DNA from: an uncultured Collinsella sp. | Lineage (GTDB): Bacteria > Actinomycetota > Coriobacteriia > Coriobacteriales > Coriobacteriaceae | Direction of reading: 5' to 3' | Assembly: GCA_958443615.1 (NCBI GenBank) | Contig: CAUCLI010000024.1 | Coordinates: 1 to 18,639, forward strand | Length of the DNA stretch: 18,639 nt | Part shown: positions 7,264-13,968 of the stretch, piece by piece | Layout of the letters: the number at the start of each line of letters is the position of its first letter | Position numbering within the stretch: the first letter of the stretch is position 1 | Position numbers and translations under genes: made by a program | Notes under the pieces: model-generated | What the model saw: the letters and a program-made list of their open reading frames with translations, nothing else | What the model was told of the DNA's origin: nothing | Databases searched by the model: none

Positions 7264-7983
7264 TTACTTGTCGGCCTTATCCGACTGCGCGGGAGCCTCG
7301 AAGCGGTAACCCACGCCATGGACGGTGTAGAGCCACTTGGGCTTCTTGGGATCGTCGCCCAGCTTGGCGCGCAGGTTCTTGACGTGGCTGTCGATCGTGC
7401 GCTCGTAACCCTCGAAGTCGTAACCCAGCACCTTCTCGACGAGCTCCATGCGGTTGTACACGCGGCCGGGATGGCGCGCGAGCGTGGTGAGGAGCTTGAA
7501 CTCGGAGGCGGTGAGGTCGACCTCCTTGCCCTCGACCAAGATCTTGTGGCCGGAGATGTCGATCACCAGATCGCCGAAGTCGAGCACCTCGACCTGCGGC
7601 TCATCGGCCTGATGGGCGCGGCGGAACAGTGCGCGCACGCGGGCCACCAGCTCGCGCGGGGAGAACGGCTTGATGAGGTAGTCGTCCGCGCCGAGCTCGA
7701 GACCGATGATGCGGTCCTCGACCTCGCCCTTGGCGGTGAGCATGATGATCGGCACATCGGAGGTATCGCGGATGGCGCGGCAAACGCGCTCGCCGGAAAG
7801 CTTGGGGAGCATGAGGTCGAGGACGATCAGGTCGAACTGATGCTTCTCGAACTCCTCGACGGCCGACTGGCCATCGCCGACGCCCACGACCCAATAACCC
7901 TCGCGCTCCAGATATGCGGCAACCGCGTCGCGGATGGCCTTCTCGTCTTCAACCAACAAAATCTTACGTGCATCTGAAGCCAT
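7264..7983 (-). CDS. OmpR/PhoB-family response regulator
   Basis: A 239-aa DNA-binding response regulator. Receiver domain (about 7-120) with acidic pocket E12/D13, phospho-acceptor D56 in VLDLMLPKLSG, T83 (MLTAKG) and K105 (LIKPFSPREL). The C-terminal winged helix (about 130-232) shows EVDLTASEFKLLTTLARHPG, DFEGYERTIDSHVKNLRAKL and YTVHGVGYRFE. The start at 7983 is supported by AGGAGG 7 nt upstream. The neighbouring HAMP kinase is its probable partner, by proximity. The target genes are unknown; the upstream Tat lipoprotein is separated by 221 nt of repeats. Confidence 0.96.
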   Translation of the reverse strand: MASDARKILLVEDEKAIRDAVAAYLEREGYWVVGVGDGQSAVEEFEKHQFDLIVLDLMLPKLSGERVCRAIRDTSDVPIIMLTAKGEVEDRIIGLELGADDYLIKPFSPRELVARVRALFRRAHQADEPQVEVLDFGDLVIDISGHKILVEGKEVDLTASEFKLLTTLARHPGRVYNRMELVEKVLGYDFEGYERTIDSHVKNLRAKLGDDPKKPKWLYTVHGVGYRFEAPAQSDKADK

Positions 7984-8204
7984 GGGCGGCCTCCTCGTCT
8001 CGTGATCAAGCGTCGTTTTATTTTAACTCACAGGAGCGACGCATTCTTTCAACCAGTATGCCCAATCTGCTGAACGCTCAATCACTTAAGAGGGCCGAGG
8101 TCGGCGAAGCGCGTGACACGGGTGATGTGTGCGAACACGGGAGATGCACGGGAGCGCGGACGATGCACGTGAACGCAGGCGATGTGCCGCAAACGCCCCT
8201 CGAA
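7984..8204. other. Spacer upstream of the response regulator, containing degenerate repeats
   Basis: Presumed promoter region of the response regulator and 3' region of the lipoprotein gene. A TTGAAA and a TTAAAAT occur on the minus strand near 8054 and 8022, but with a spacing of about 20 nt, so I do not call a promoter. No U-tract terminator for the lipoprotein gene is visible. Positions 8112-8189 hold degenerate tandem repeats (separate entry). Confidence 0.5.
8112..8189. repeat. Four degenerate tandem repeats of 19-20 bp
   Basis: Units start at 8112, 8131, 8151 and 8170. Each follows the pattern (G)NGANCNCGGNNGATGYNNG; for example units 2 and 3 share CGGNNGATGCACG. They lie directly after the lipoprotein stop codon on the minus strand. 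The decay between copies suggests an old array rather than a recent duplication. Confidence 0.55.
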
Positions 8205-9455
8205 CTACGCGAGCGGGAACACCCTAACCTGGACCGCCGCGGGCAGCCCATCCTCCCCGCGCACCGTCGAGTAGGTCACGAAGCGGTCGGTCTCCCCCTC
8301 GCTCGCAGGGTAATCTCCGTAGTCGATCGCCTTGTCGGGGGCCGAAAGGATGGCGTACGTCTGGGCGTCGGTGTCCACGACAAAGTGCGATGAGCGCGCC
8401 TTGATGAGGTACCGGTTCCCCTTTCCCGCCACGCAAGCCAGGGGCTCGCGGCTCAAATAGACGAACGGACCGCCCTCGCGGCCGATGAACGTCCCCATGT
8501 TGCCCAGGCTTCCACCGTAACCGTAGTTCGCCTCGACGGAGAAGGCGAAGGTTCCGTTCATGTACACAGCCTCGAACGGGCTCACGTTCTGCGGCATGAC
8601 CAGCTGATCGGCCATCTTGCCATTGGAGAGGTTGATGGCGGTGATGCCGTAGAAGGTGCCGTCCTCGGTGTTCACGCGCGGGGCGATTGAGAGGTACCCG
8701 CCGCTCACGCGGGGCCAGGTGGCGAATCGACCGGGGCTCTCGTACAGATCCTTCGCCTTCGCATCGCCAAACGCCCAGGTATAGCAGTGTGAGAACTCGG
8801 CCCGCTTGGAACCGCTCGCCAGGGGCATCTTCTGCCAGACCACGCTGCCGCCCGCGACGGTGAAGCGTGCGGGCTCCCAATCGACGTCACCGCTGTCGAG
8901 CTCGACCGCGTCGCCGGACAATACGCCGTTTCGGAGCTCCTGGGCGAGCAACACCCACTCCCCTTCGGCGTAATTCATCTCGATCCATGCGTAGACCGTC
9001 TCGCTGCAACGCACATCGTGGAAACCGTACGCCCCTCCCTGGGTCGGCTGGGAGATCAGCGTGGTGCGCGAGCCGGTCGCCAGGGATATGATCCCGAGCG
9101 TGTTGACCGAGCGGGCGCTCGCGGGAGCCTCGAGCAGCGCCGCCCATGCGCCCTCGGTGTGGAACGGGACCGTGCCGAGGGGCAGGTCCCACGCGAACTG
9201 CGCCGCGAGGGTGTTGTCCACGTTCTCATATTCCTCGGTCACGTCGGTGATCTTGGAATCATCCGTGATGACCTGGGGCTCGCCGGACACCTTGGTAGCA
9301 TCGCCCCCGGACCCGCAGCCCACGAGCGAGAGGGCGCCGAGGGCCGCCGTGGCCACAGCCGTTCCCTTGACGAGCGATCGGCGCGTGAAACCAGCCCTCG
9401 TCTCGCTGGCGGGGGCGATGTCTTCAGTCATTCGATCGCGATGCCTGCCGCCCAT
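8205..9455 (-). CDS. Tat-exported lipoprotein of unknown function, probably beta-propeller-like
   Basis: A 416-aa protein. It opens with a twin-arginine lipoprotein signal: TRRSLVKG (RR at 25-26), a hydrophobic stretch, then lipobox SLVGC with C47 as the lipidated residue. The mature part begins with a Gly/Ser/Asp linker and has many short beta-rich repeats with aromatic turns (VYAWIEMNYAEGEWVLLAQEL, GSVVWQKMPLASGS, GGYLSIAPRVN, TFYGITAINLSNG), typical of a propeller but not assignable to a family. The ATG at 9455 overlaps the upstream TSCPD gene stop as TGATG, implying translational coupling; ATG at 9431 is an alternative. It would act on the outer face of the membrane. Tat export suggests that it folds before export; I see no cofactor motif. 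Confidence 0.8.
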   Translation of the reverse strand: MGGRHRDRMTEDIAPASETRAGFTRRSLVKGTAVATAALGALSLVGCGSGGDATKVSGEPQVITDDSKITDVTEEYENVDNTLAAQFAWDLPLGTVPFHTEGAWAALLEAPASARSVNTLGIISLATGSRTTLISQPTQGGAYGFHDVRCSETVYAWIEMNYAEGEWVLLAQELRNGVLSGDAVELDSGDVDWEPARFTVAGGSVVWQKMPLASGSKRAEFSHCYTWAFGDAKAKDLYESPGRFATWPRVSGGYLSIAPRVNTEDGTFYGITAINLSNGKMADQLVMPQNVSPFEAVYMNGTFAFSVEANYGYGGSLGNMGTFIGREGGPFVYLSREPLACVAGKGNRYLIKARSSHFVVDTDAQTYAILSAPDKAIDYGDYPASEGETDRFVTYSTVRGEDGLPAAVQVRVFPLA

Positions 9456-9721
9456 CACTCCGCGGCCATCTCCTGCGCCTGGCGAAGCGCACGGGTCATC
9501 TGGTCGGCGCAGGAAGTCTTACGAGGGCCGCAGGTATTGCCCTCGAGCATCTCCACGATGCGATCGACGGGCTGACCCGCGACCAGCTTGCCAATGGCCT
9601 TGAGGTTGCCGTTGCAACCGCCCTCGAACGAGACGCCCTCGATGGTTTGGCCATCATCGGACAGCTCCACGTGAATCATGCGGGCGCAGACGCCGCGCGG
9701 TTTGAAGTCGAGCTCGGTCAT
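9455..9721 (-). CDS. TSCPD-domain protein (TIGR03905-like)
   Basis: An 88-aa protein made almost entirely of one TSCPD domain, a domain also found at the C-terminus of some ribonucleotide reductases. Key pattern: GVCARMIHVEL, then SFEGGCNGNLKAIGKLVAGQ and GNTCGPRKTSCADQ, with C12, C36, C64 and C71. These cysteines suggest metal or cluster binding, but the biochemical role is not established. I chose the ATG at 9721 because GGAGG lies 8 nt upstream; the ATG two codons earlier (9727) is too close to that site. The stop overlaps the lipoprotein start. It has no link to the lipoprotein beyond this coupling. Confidence 0.88.
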   Translation of the reverse strand: MTELDFKPRGVCARMIHVELSDDGQTIEGVSFEGGCNGNLKAIGKLVAGQPVDRIVEMLEGNTCGPRKTSCADQMTRALRQAQEMAAE

Positions 9722-9772
9722 GGTCATGCCCTCCCTATCGGTCTTTCTGCTGGAAAAGTATGCCACACCCAT

Positions 9773-9990
9773 ATGTGGAGTTTAGGGATGCGCCGCACGC
9801 GGGCAACCCCGCGACAAATGCCTATGCCCGCAGCGAGATTGCCTATGGATATCTGCCTTTTACCTGGCACAAAGGGCAGATATCCATAGGCAATCGCCAT
9901 ATGGCATAGGCAATCTCACCCAGCGCGCGGCACGCAAGCGATGCGCACCCAGCGCGCGGAACGTGCGCGACGCGCGCTCCGCGCACGTGC
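9773..9990. other. Hairpin-rich spacer between the cytochrome terminator and the TSCPD gene
   Basis: No gene is supported here. It holds, left to right: a 6-bp hairpin CGCGGG-CAAC-CCCGCG (9798-9813); a TGCCTATG box (9819-9826); the 21-bp inverted repeat (9837-9895); a 10-bp palindrome GCCATATGGC (9896-9905); a half-arm CATAGGCAATCTC (9905-9917); a 14-bp direct repeat CACCCAGCGCGCGG at 9917-9930 and 9946-9959; and a 9-bp-arm hairpin ACGTGCGCG/CGCGCACGT (9961-9988). Confidence 0.75.
9837..9895. repeat. 21-bp perfect inverted repeat with 17-nt loop
   Basis: The arm at 9837-9857 (GATTGCCTATGG... ending ATCTGCC) is exactly reverse-complemented at 9875-9895. Inside the loop TTT and AAA can extend the stem past one bulged G. 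There is no adjacent T run, so it is not an obvious terminator. A further 13-nt copy of the outer part of the right arm lies at 9905-9917. Confidence 0.95.
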
Positions 9991-10002
9991 ATTCGGCACA
10001 TG

Positions 10003-10033
10003 GAAAAAAGGGCGAGCCCGAAGGCCCGCCCTT
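10003..10033 (-). terminator. Rho-independent terminator of the redox operon
   Basis: On the minus strand the stem GGGCGGGCC / GGCTCGCCC closes on a TTCG tetraloop and is followed by TTTTTT (one internal mismatch). It lies about 30 nt after the cytochrome stop codon and ends the three-gene operon. Confidence 0.9.
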
Positions 10034-10062
10034 TCTTAGCGCTCAATCGCAGCCTGCCGAAA

Positions 10063-10737
10063 TTACTCGGCGGCCTCGAACAGGAACGGCGTGGTCCAGC
10101 CGTCCGGCACAGCGCCCTGCTGGCCGTCGCCGAGCTCGACCTTGCTCCAACCCTCGGGGATGCCGCCCTCGCCCTCCCAGGCACCGACCTGGTGGCAGCC
10201 GGCGCAGGTGAAGACGCTCTGGTCATGCATGCGGTGGCAGGAATTGCACTGCTGCACGCCGTGGAAGTCGCTGTGCGGGTCGAAGGCAAGATCCTTGGTG
10301 GAGGACTCGCTCGCACCGGGCATGATGCCGGCGCCCGCATGGCAACCGCTCTGCAGGCAGAACTCGTTGGTGTAGGTCACCTTGGCGAGCGGGGTATCGT
10401 GATTGCCCGTGAGCTGGGACTGGACCATGCGCACGGAGGTGCCGAGCGTGTTCTCGTGGCAGTCCAGGCACTTGCCGTTCACGACGCCCTTGTGGGCGAA
10501 CGCCAGGGAATCGGTCTGGTTCTCGAACGTGTCGTAATACTTGCCCATGGTGCTGTGGCACAGGGCGTCGCAGTAGCCGGGGGTGGCGCGCCAAGCCCAG
10601 CCGGCGACGCCGAGAACCGTCACGGCCACGACGGCGGCGATCACGATGGGAAGGCGCTTGCCCTTCCAGTCGCGCTTCTTCTTGGGAGTCTCGGGCGCGG
10701 ACGCAGCGGCGCTCGTCTCCTTGGTCTCATCAGCCAT
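10063..10737 (-). CDS. Membrane-anchored pentaheme cytochrome c (NapC/NrfH-like)
   Basis: A 224-aa protein: charged cytoplasmic tail, one signal-anchor helix at about 29-48, then a heme-bearing extracytoplasmic domain. Five covalent heme motifs are visible: CX3CH at 56-61, CX2CH at 90-94, CX4CH at 127-133, CX2CH at 164-168 and CX2CH at 178-182. The first is followed by STMG, reminiscent of the Met next to heme 1 in NapC/NrfH quinol dehydrogenases. Family knowledge suggests it exchanges electrons with menaquinol and passes them to an extracytoplasmic partner. AGGAG lies 5 nt before the ATG; it follows the AOR-family gene by 26 nt. The CX3CH and CX4CH spacings are non-standard. The C-terminal 40 residues have no heme motif. 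Confidence 0.88.
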   Translation of the reverse strand: MADETKETSAAASAPETPKKKRDWKGKRLPIVIAAVVAVTVLGVAGWAWRATPGYCDALCHSTMGKYYDTFENQTDSLAFAHKGVVNGKCLDCHENTLGTSVRMVQSQLTGNHDTPLAKVTYTNEFCLQSGCHAGAGIMPGASESSTKDLAFDPHSDFHGVQQCNSCHRMHDQSVFTCAGCHQVGAWEGEGGIPEGWSKVELGDGQQGAVPDGWTTPFLFEAAE

Positions 10738-10763
10738 AGTTGCTCCTCTACCTCAAGCGATCT

Positions 10764-13010
10764 TTACGCGGACAGGGCCGGGTTGTCGCCGCAGTACTTC
10801 TCGAGAATGTGGTCGTAGGTGCGGGTGCGCTTGTCGTAAGACGCGCCGCCCTCGGTGAGCAGGCCGCGGGACTCGAGGTCCTCGGCGATGTCGTCCATAC
10901 CGAGGTCCTTCAGGCACTCCTTGGTGGGGCAGCCGAGCTTCTCGTCCCAACCGAAGCGCTTGTAGAGCATGGTAAGGGCCTTCTTCCAGTCCTTACGCTC
11001 CATCTTGTCGGTGCCGGGGGTGAAGGGCTCGATCTCGGGATCCTTCTCGAAGACCCACTCGGTAATGACGTCGTGGACATTGCGCATGTCGTTGCAGCCC
11101 ACGTTGCCATCCTTGTCCTTCATGCCGCGGACGGTGTTGGCGCGCTGGAGGGTCATGATGCGCTCGCCTGCCTTGTACAGGTCGTCGATGGTGACCTTCT
11201 GGCCGGTGACGGCGGTGTAGAACTGGGCCTCGAGGTCCAGGTCGCCGCGGTAGCTGCGCTCCTTGGCGGGGGCCATGGCCATGGGCCACACCCAATTGCA
11301 CAGGACGAGCGAGTCATGCAGGACGTCGGTCACGATGCTCCACCAGGCGAACTCGGCCTTGGCCTCGTTCATGGGGGTGTAATCCTTGGGAGCATCGATC
11401 GCGCCCTCGCCCCACATCTCGGTGGCCATCTCGACCTTCAGGTCCTGCGGCAGGCCGCAGCCCTGGAAGTTGACGGCGGAGTGGATCATGTCGTCGCGGT
11501 TGAACATCATGTTGTACAGGCCGCCGGTCTGGCCGAAGCACTCGATGGAGTGGTGGACGGGCCAGCCGCGGTAGTTGATCAGCGCGGACTTCTGGTTGTC
11601 CAACCAAGCCATGCAGTCCCCCTCCTTGGCCCAGACGCCGGGGCCGTGGCCGAGCAGGGAAATCGGCTTGTTCTCAACGTCGTTGGAGGCGATGTCGAGC
11701 AGGATCTTGACGAAGCTCGAGGGGTCGCCGCCGTTGATGATGGCGTCGAAGTTGTACTCGGCCATCTGCTCGGCCGGGACGTGCTTGTCCAGGATGCCGG
11801 CGGAGTAGGTGTAGGCCAGGTCGCGGTAGAGCTGGGCGTAGTTGCACCACAGGCCCAGGTCGTCCACGGTGGCGGAGATGAGCATGTTGTAGCTCACGGA
11901 GAGGTCGGACAGGGTCTTGCCATCCTCCTCGTAGATGCCGTTGGCCTTGAGGAAGGACTGCATGTAGGCCGTGAACGGGAAGTTCGGGACGCAGGTGTTG
12001 CCGGCGGACTCGTAGCCGGTCTTCTCCTGGACGAACGGCACGTGAACCTGGGCGTAGCAGCGCACGGGGCAGCCGTGGCAGCCGGCCATCTTCACGGTGT
12101 ACTTCTCGGCGGCGGGGCCAAGGTCCTTGGTGGACTTCATGCAGCGGTAACCCATGGTGTTGGGCTCGAACGGCTTGGGCTCGCCGGTCTCGATGGGACC
12201 GCCCTCGGCGGCAGCCCAGTAGAGGCCCTTCTTGGCGGTCCAGCGGGAACCGGCGTCGTAGTACTCGGCCCAGGACTGCTGGGTGCTCGGGACGACGTGG
12301 TTGTTATTGGAGCCGATGACCTGGGCGATCATGTAGTCGGACAGGTCGGCGACCATCTGCGGGTCGGCAACGTGGCAGGCCTTGGTGCCGCGGATGACGA
12401 CGGCCTTGAGGTTCTTGACGCCGAAGACGGCGCCCAGGCCGGCGCCGGCGGAGTGGGAACGGGTGTTCATCACGCAGGCGTAGGGCAGCAGGTTCTCACC
12501 GGCGGGGCCGATGGCGGCGACGCAGCACTCGGCGCCGTGCTTCTTGCACAGGGCCTCGGTGGTCTCGCGGGTGCCCTTGCCCCACAGGGCGGAGGCGTCC
12601 TCGATCGAGATCTTGTCGTCGTCGATGAAGATGTAGCAGGGCTTATCGGCCTTGCCCTCGATGATCAGGCCGTCGTGGCCGGAGTACTTGAGCATGGCGC
12701 CGAGCTGGCCGCCGCAGTGCATATCGACCACGAGGTGATCGGTGGTGAAGGTGGACAGGGACGCCCAAGTGGAGCGGCCGGCAAGCGGGACGCCGGAGCC
12801 GGTCAGCGGACCGACGGCGAGAACGGCCTTGTTCTCCTCGTCCATCCAATCGACCTCGGGGCCGACCTCGTCGTACATGATCTTGTTCGCGAAGCCCATA
12901 CCGCCGATGTAGTCCTTCTGCATCTCGACATCGGACTCTTCGGTGATGTCTCCGCTCGTGAGGTTGACGCGGGCGATCCATCCCGCCCAACCGTAAGAGG
13001 TTTCAGCCAT
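10764..13010 (-). CDS. Aldehyde:ferredoxin oxidoreductase-family tungsten/molybdenum pterin enzyme
   Basis: A 748-aa enzyme of the AOR family, which binds a bis-pyranopterin W (or Mo) cofactor and one [4Fe-4S] cluster and typically interconverts aldehydes and carboxylates. Visible: YIGGMGFANKIMYDE (34-48), GPLTGSGVPLAGRS (67-80), GGQLGAMLKYSGHDGLIIEG (100-119), IGPAGENLLPYA (167-178) and GAGLGAVFGVKNLKAV (189-204). The cluster ligands are C311, C314 and C318 (GCHGCPVRCY) plus a distal Cys, probably C571 (LVLCNWVWP). It is longer than the roughly 605-aa archaeal AOR and has no signal peptide. AAGGAG lies 7 nt before the start and 12 nt separate it from the ferredoxin gene. Genetic pairing resembles YdhV with its ferredoxins in E. 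coli. The substrate is unknown. Confidence 0.93.
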   Translation of the reverse strand: MAETSYGWAGWIARVNLTSGDITEESDVEMQKDYIGGMGFANKIMYDEVGPEVDWMDEENKAVLAVGPLTGSGVPLAGRSTWASLSTFTTDHLVVDMHCGGQLGAMLKYSGHDGLIIEGKADKPCYIFIDDDKISIEDASALWGKGTRETTEALCKKHGAECCVAAIGPAGENLLPYACVMNTRSHSAGAGLGAVFGVKNLKAVVIRGTKACHVADPQMVADLSDYMIAQVIGSNNNHVVPSTQQSWAEYYDAGSRWTAKKGLYWAAAEGGPIETGEPKPFEPNTMGYRCMKSTKDLGPAAEKYTVKMAGCHGCPVRCYAQVHVPFVQEKTGYESAGNTCVPNFPFTAYMQSFLKANGIYEEDGKTLSDLSVSYNMLISATVDDLGLWCNYAQLYRDLAYTYSAGILDKHVPAEQMAEYNFDAIINGGDPSSFVKILLDIASNDVENKPISLLGHGPGVWAKEGDCMAWLDNQKSALINYRGWPVHHSIECFGQTGGLYNMMFNRDDMIHSAVNFQGCGLPQDLKVEMATEMWGEGAIDAPKDYTPMNEAKAEFAWWSIVTDVLHDSLVLCNWVWPMAMAPAKERSYRGDLDLEAQFYTAVTGQKVTIDDLYKAGERIMTLQRANTVRGMKDKDGNVGCNDMRNVHDVITEWVFEKDPEIEPFTPGTDKMERKDWKKALTMLYKRFGWDEKLGCPTKECLKDLGMDDIAEDLESRGLLTEGGASYDKRTRTYDHILEKYCGDNPALSA

Positions 13011-13022
13011 TGCGCTTCTCCT

Positions 13023-13763
13023 TTACTGGGCGTTCTCGGAACCGGCAACCTTGCCGCCGGCGACGAAGTCCTGGACGTCGTTGGCGTAGGGCCACTTGAT
13101 CTCAGAACGGGTGGGGCCGGAAGAGTGGTTGACGTTCTCCCACTTGATGAGCTCGAGAGCGCCGTTGGGGCACTGGTCGGCGCAGCGGCCGCAGGCGATG
13201 CACTTGCTGGCCTTGTGGGTCTCGGTGTTAACCACGGGCATGTGCCACGGGCAGGCGGCGACGCAAGTGCCGCAGCCGACGCACTTCTCGGGGTCGACGG
13301 TGCGGGTGCCGTCCTCGAGGGTGACGATGGCCGCATGCGGGCAGGCCGTCTGGCACAGGGCGGTGGTGCACATGTGGCACGCGCGGATCTGCCACTCGCA
13401 GGAGTAGTAGATGCCGTCGCAGGACTCCCAGTCGGAACCGAACTGGAAGCCGTCGTGCACATGGATGCGGGCGGCGGCGGGCTGAGACGCGCCGTCGTTC
13501 TGCAGCGTGCACATCATCTCGCAGCGCTGGCAACCGGTGCAGCGGGCACGGTTGACCTTGAGCACGTGGGCCGGGGTCGCGTAGTAGTCGACCTCGCCCT
13601 TGGAGCTCGTGGGGGCAGCGGCGGCGGAATCCGGGAGCAATCCCAGCGCCACCATGCCCGCCACGAACGCGCCCGACACCTTCACGAACCCACGACGGGT
13701 AAAGAAGGAGTCGAGACGGTCCGCACCGGAGCCAACCTGCTCCATGGCGGTGTTCTCTTTCAT
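13023..13763 (-). CDS. Tat-exported ferredoxin-like subunit with four [4Fe-4S] clusters
   Basis: A 246-aa electron-transfer subunit of the DmsB/NrfC/YdhX type. The N-terminus is a Tat signal: FTRRGFVKVSG (RR at 23-24), a hydrophobic stretch, and an AAAA cleavage region near residue 50. Sixteen cysteines form four clusters: 75/78/81/85, 129/132/137/141, 161/164/167/171 and 188/191/194/198. Two extra cysteines (115, 122) lie between the first two clusters. I chose ATG 13763 (MKENTAMEQ) because GGAGG lies 5 nt upstream; the longer frame upstream has no ribosome site. As first gene of the operon it probably carries electrons between the cytochrome and the AOR-family enzyme on the outer face of the membrane. 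The enzyme may be exported with it; this is inference. Confidence 0.92.
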   Translation of the reverse strand: MKENTAMEQVGSGADRLDSFFTRRGFVKVSGAFVAGMVALGLLPDSAAAAPTSSKGEVDYYATPAHVLKVNRARCTGCQRCEMMCTLQNDGASQPAAARIHVHDGFQFGSDWESCDGIYYSCEWQIRACHMCTTALCQTACPHAAIVTLEDGTRTVDPEKCVGCGTCVAACPWHMPVVNTETHKASKCIACGRCADQCPNGALELIKWENVNHSSGPTRSEIKWPYANDVQDFVAGGKVAGSENAQ

Positions 13764-13968
13764 AGTTCCCTCCCCAAAAGGCTTCACGGACGCCCCTGCG
13801 CCCATGGAACGTAAAAGCTGCGCGCACGGCGAAAATGCGCACATACAGACAGGTTCAATTATGCCTGAATAAAGCGTTTAATCCGCAGTTGCTCATTATT
13901 CTATTTCGAGAATAATGACGTGGTGCCCGGGGTATCAGCTCATGCAGACCCGTGGCGGCACCCGCCCC
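13764..13968. promoter_or_regulatory. Upstream region of the redox operon with operator-like palindrome
   Basis: Spacer between the IscU-like gene and the ferredoxin gene. It contains the palindrome TCATTATTCT-ATTTCG-AGAATAATGA at 13893-13918, with 10-bp perfect arms, about 130 nt before the ferredoxin start in otherwise GC-rich DNA. This looks like a site for a dimeric regulator. On the minus strand a possible -10 CATAAT lies about 30 nt downstream of it (near 13859) but has no good -35. No clear terminator of the IscU-like gene is seen; a long-loop GGTGCC/GGCACC pairing (13921-13966) is possible. Confidence 0.5.

Noticed and set aside
7914..8393. Plus-strand open frame of 159 codons in the spacer before the response regulator
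   Set aside because: It overlaps the 3' end of the lipoprotein gene and the start of the response regulator on the other strand, runs through the tandem repeats, and has no ribosome site.
10740..13814. Plus-strand open frame of 1024 codons
   Set aside because: It is the mirror of the ferredoxin and AOR-family genes; in GC-rich DNA the antisense frame stays open. Its product is Val/Gly/Leu-rich without any domain, and the minus-strand proteins are clearly real.
13764..13844. Longer N-terminus for the Tat ferredoxin (27 extra codons)
   Set aside because: It would bury the Tat signal far from the N-terminus and has no ribosome site, while ATG 13763 has GGAGG at good spacing.
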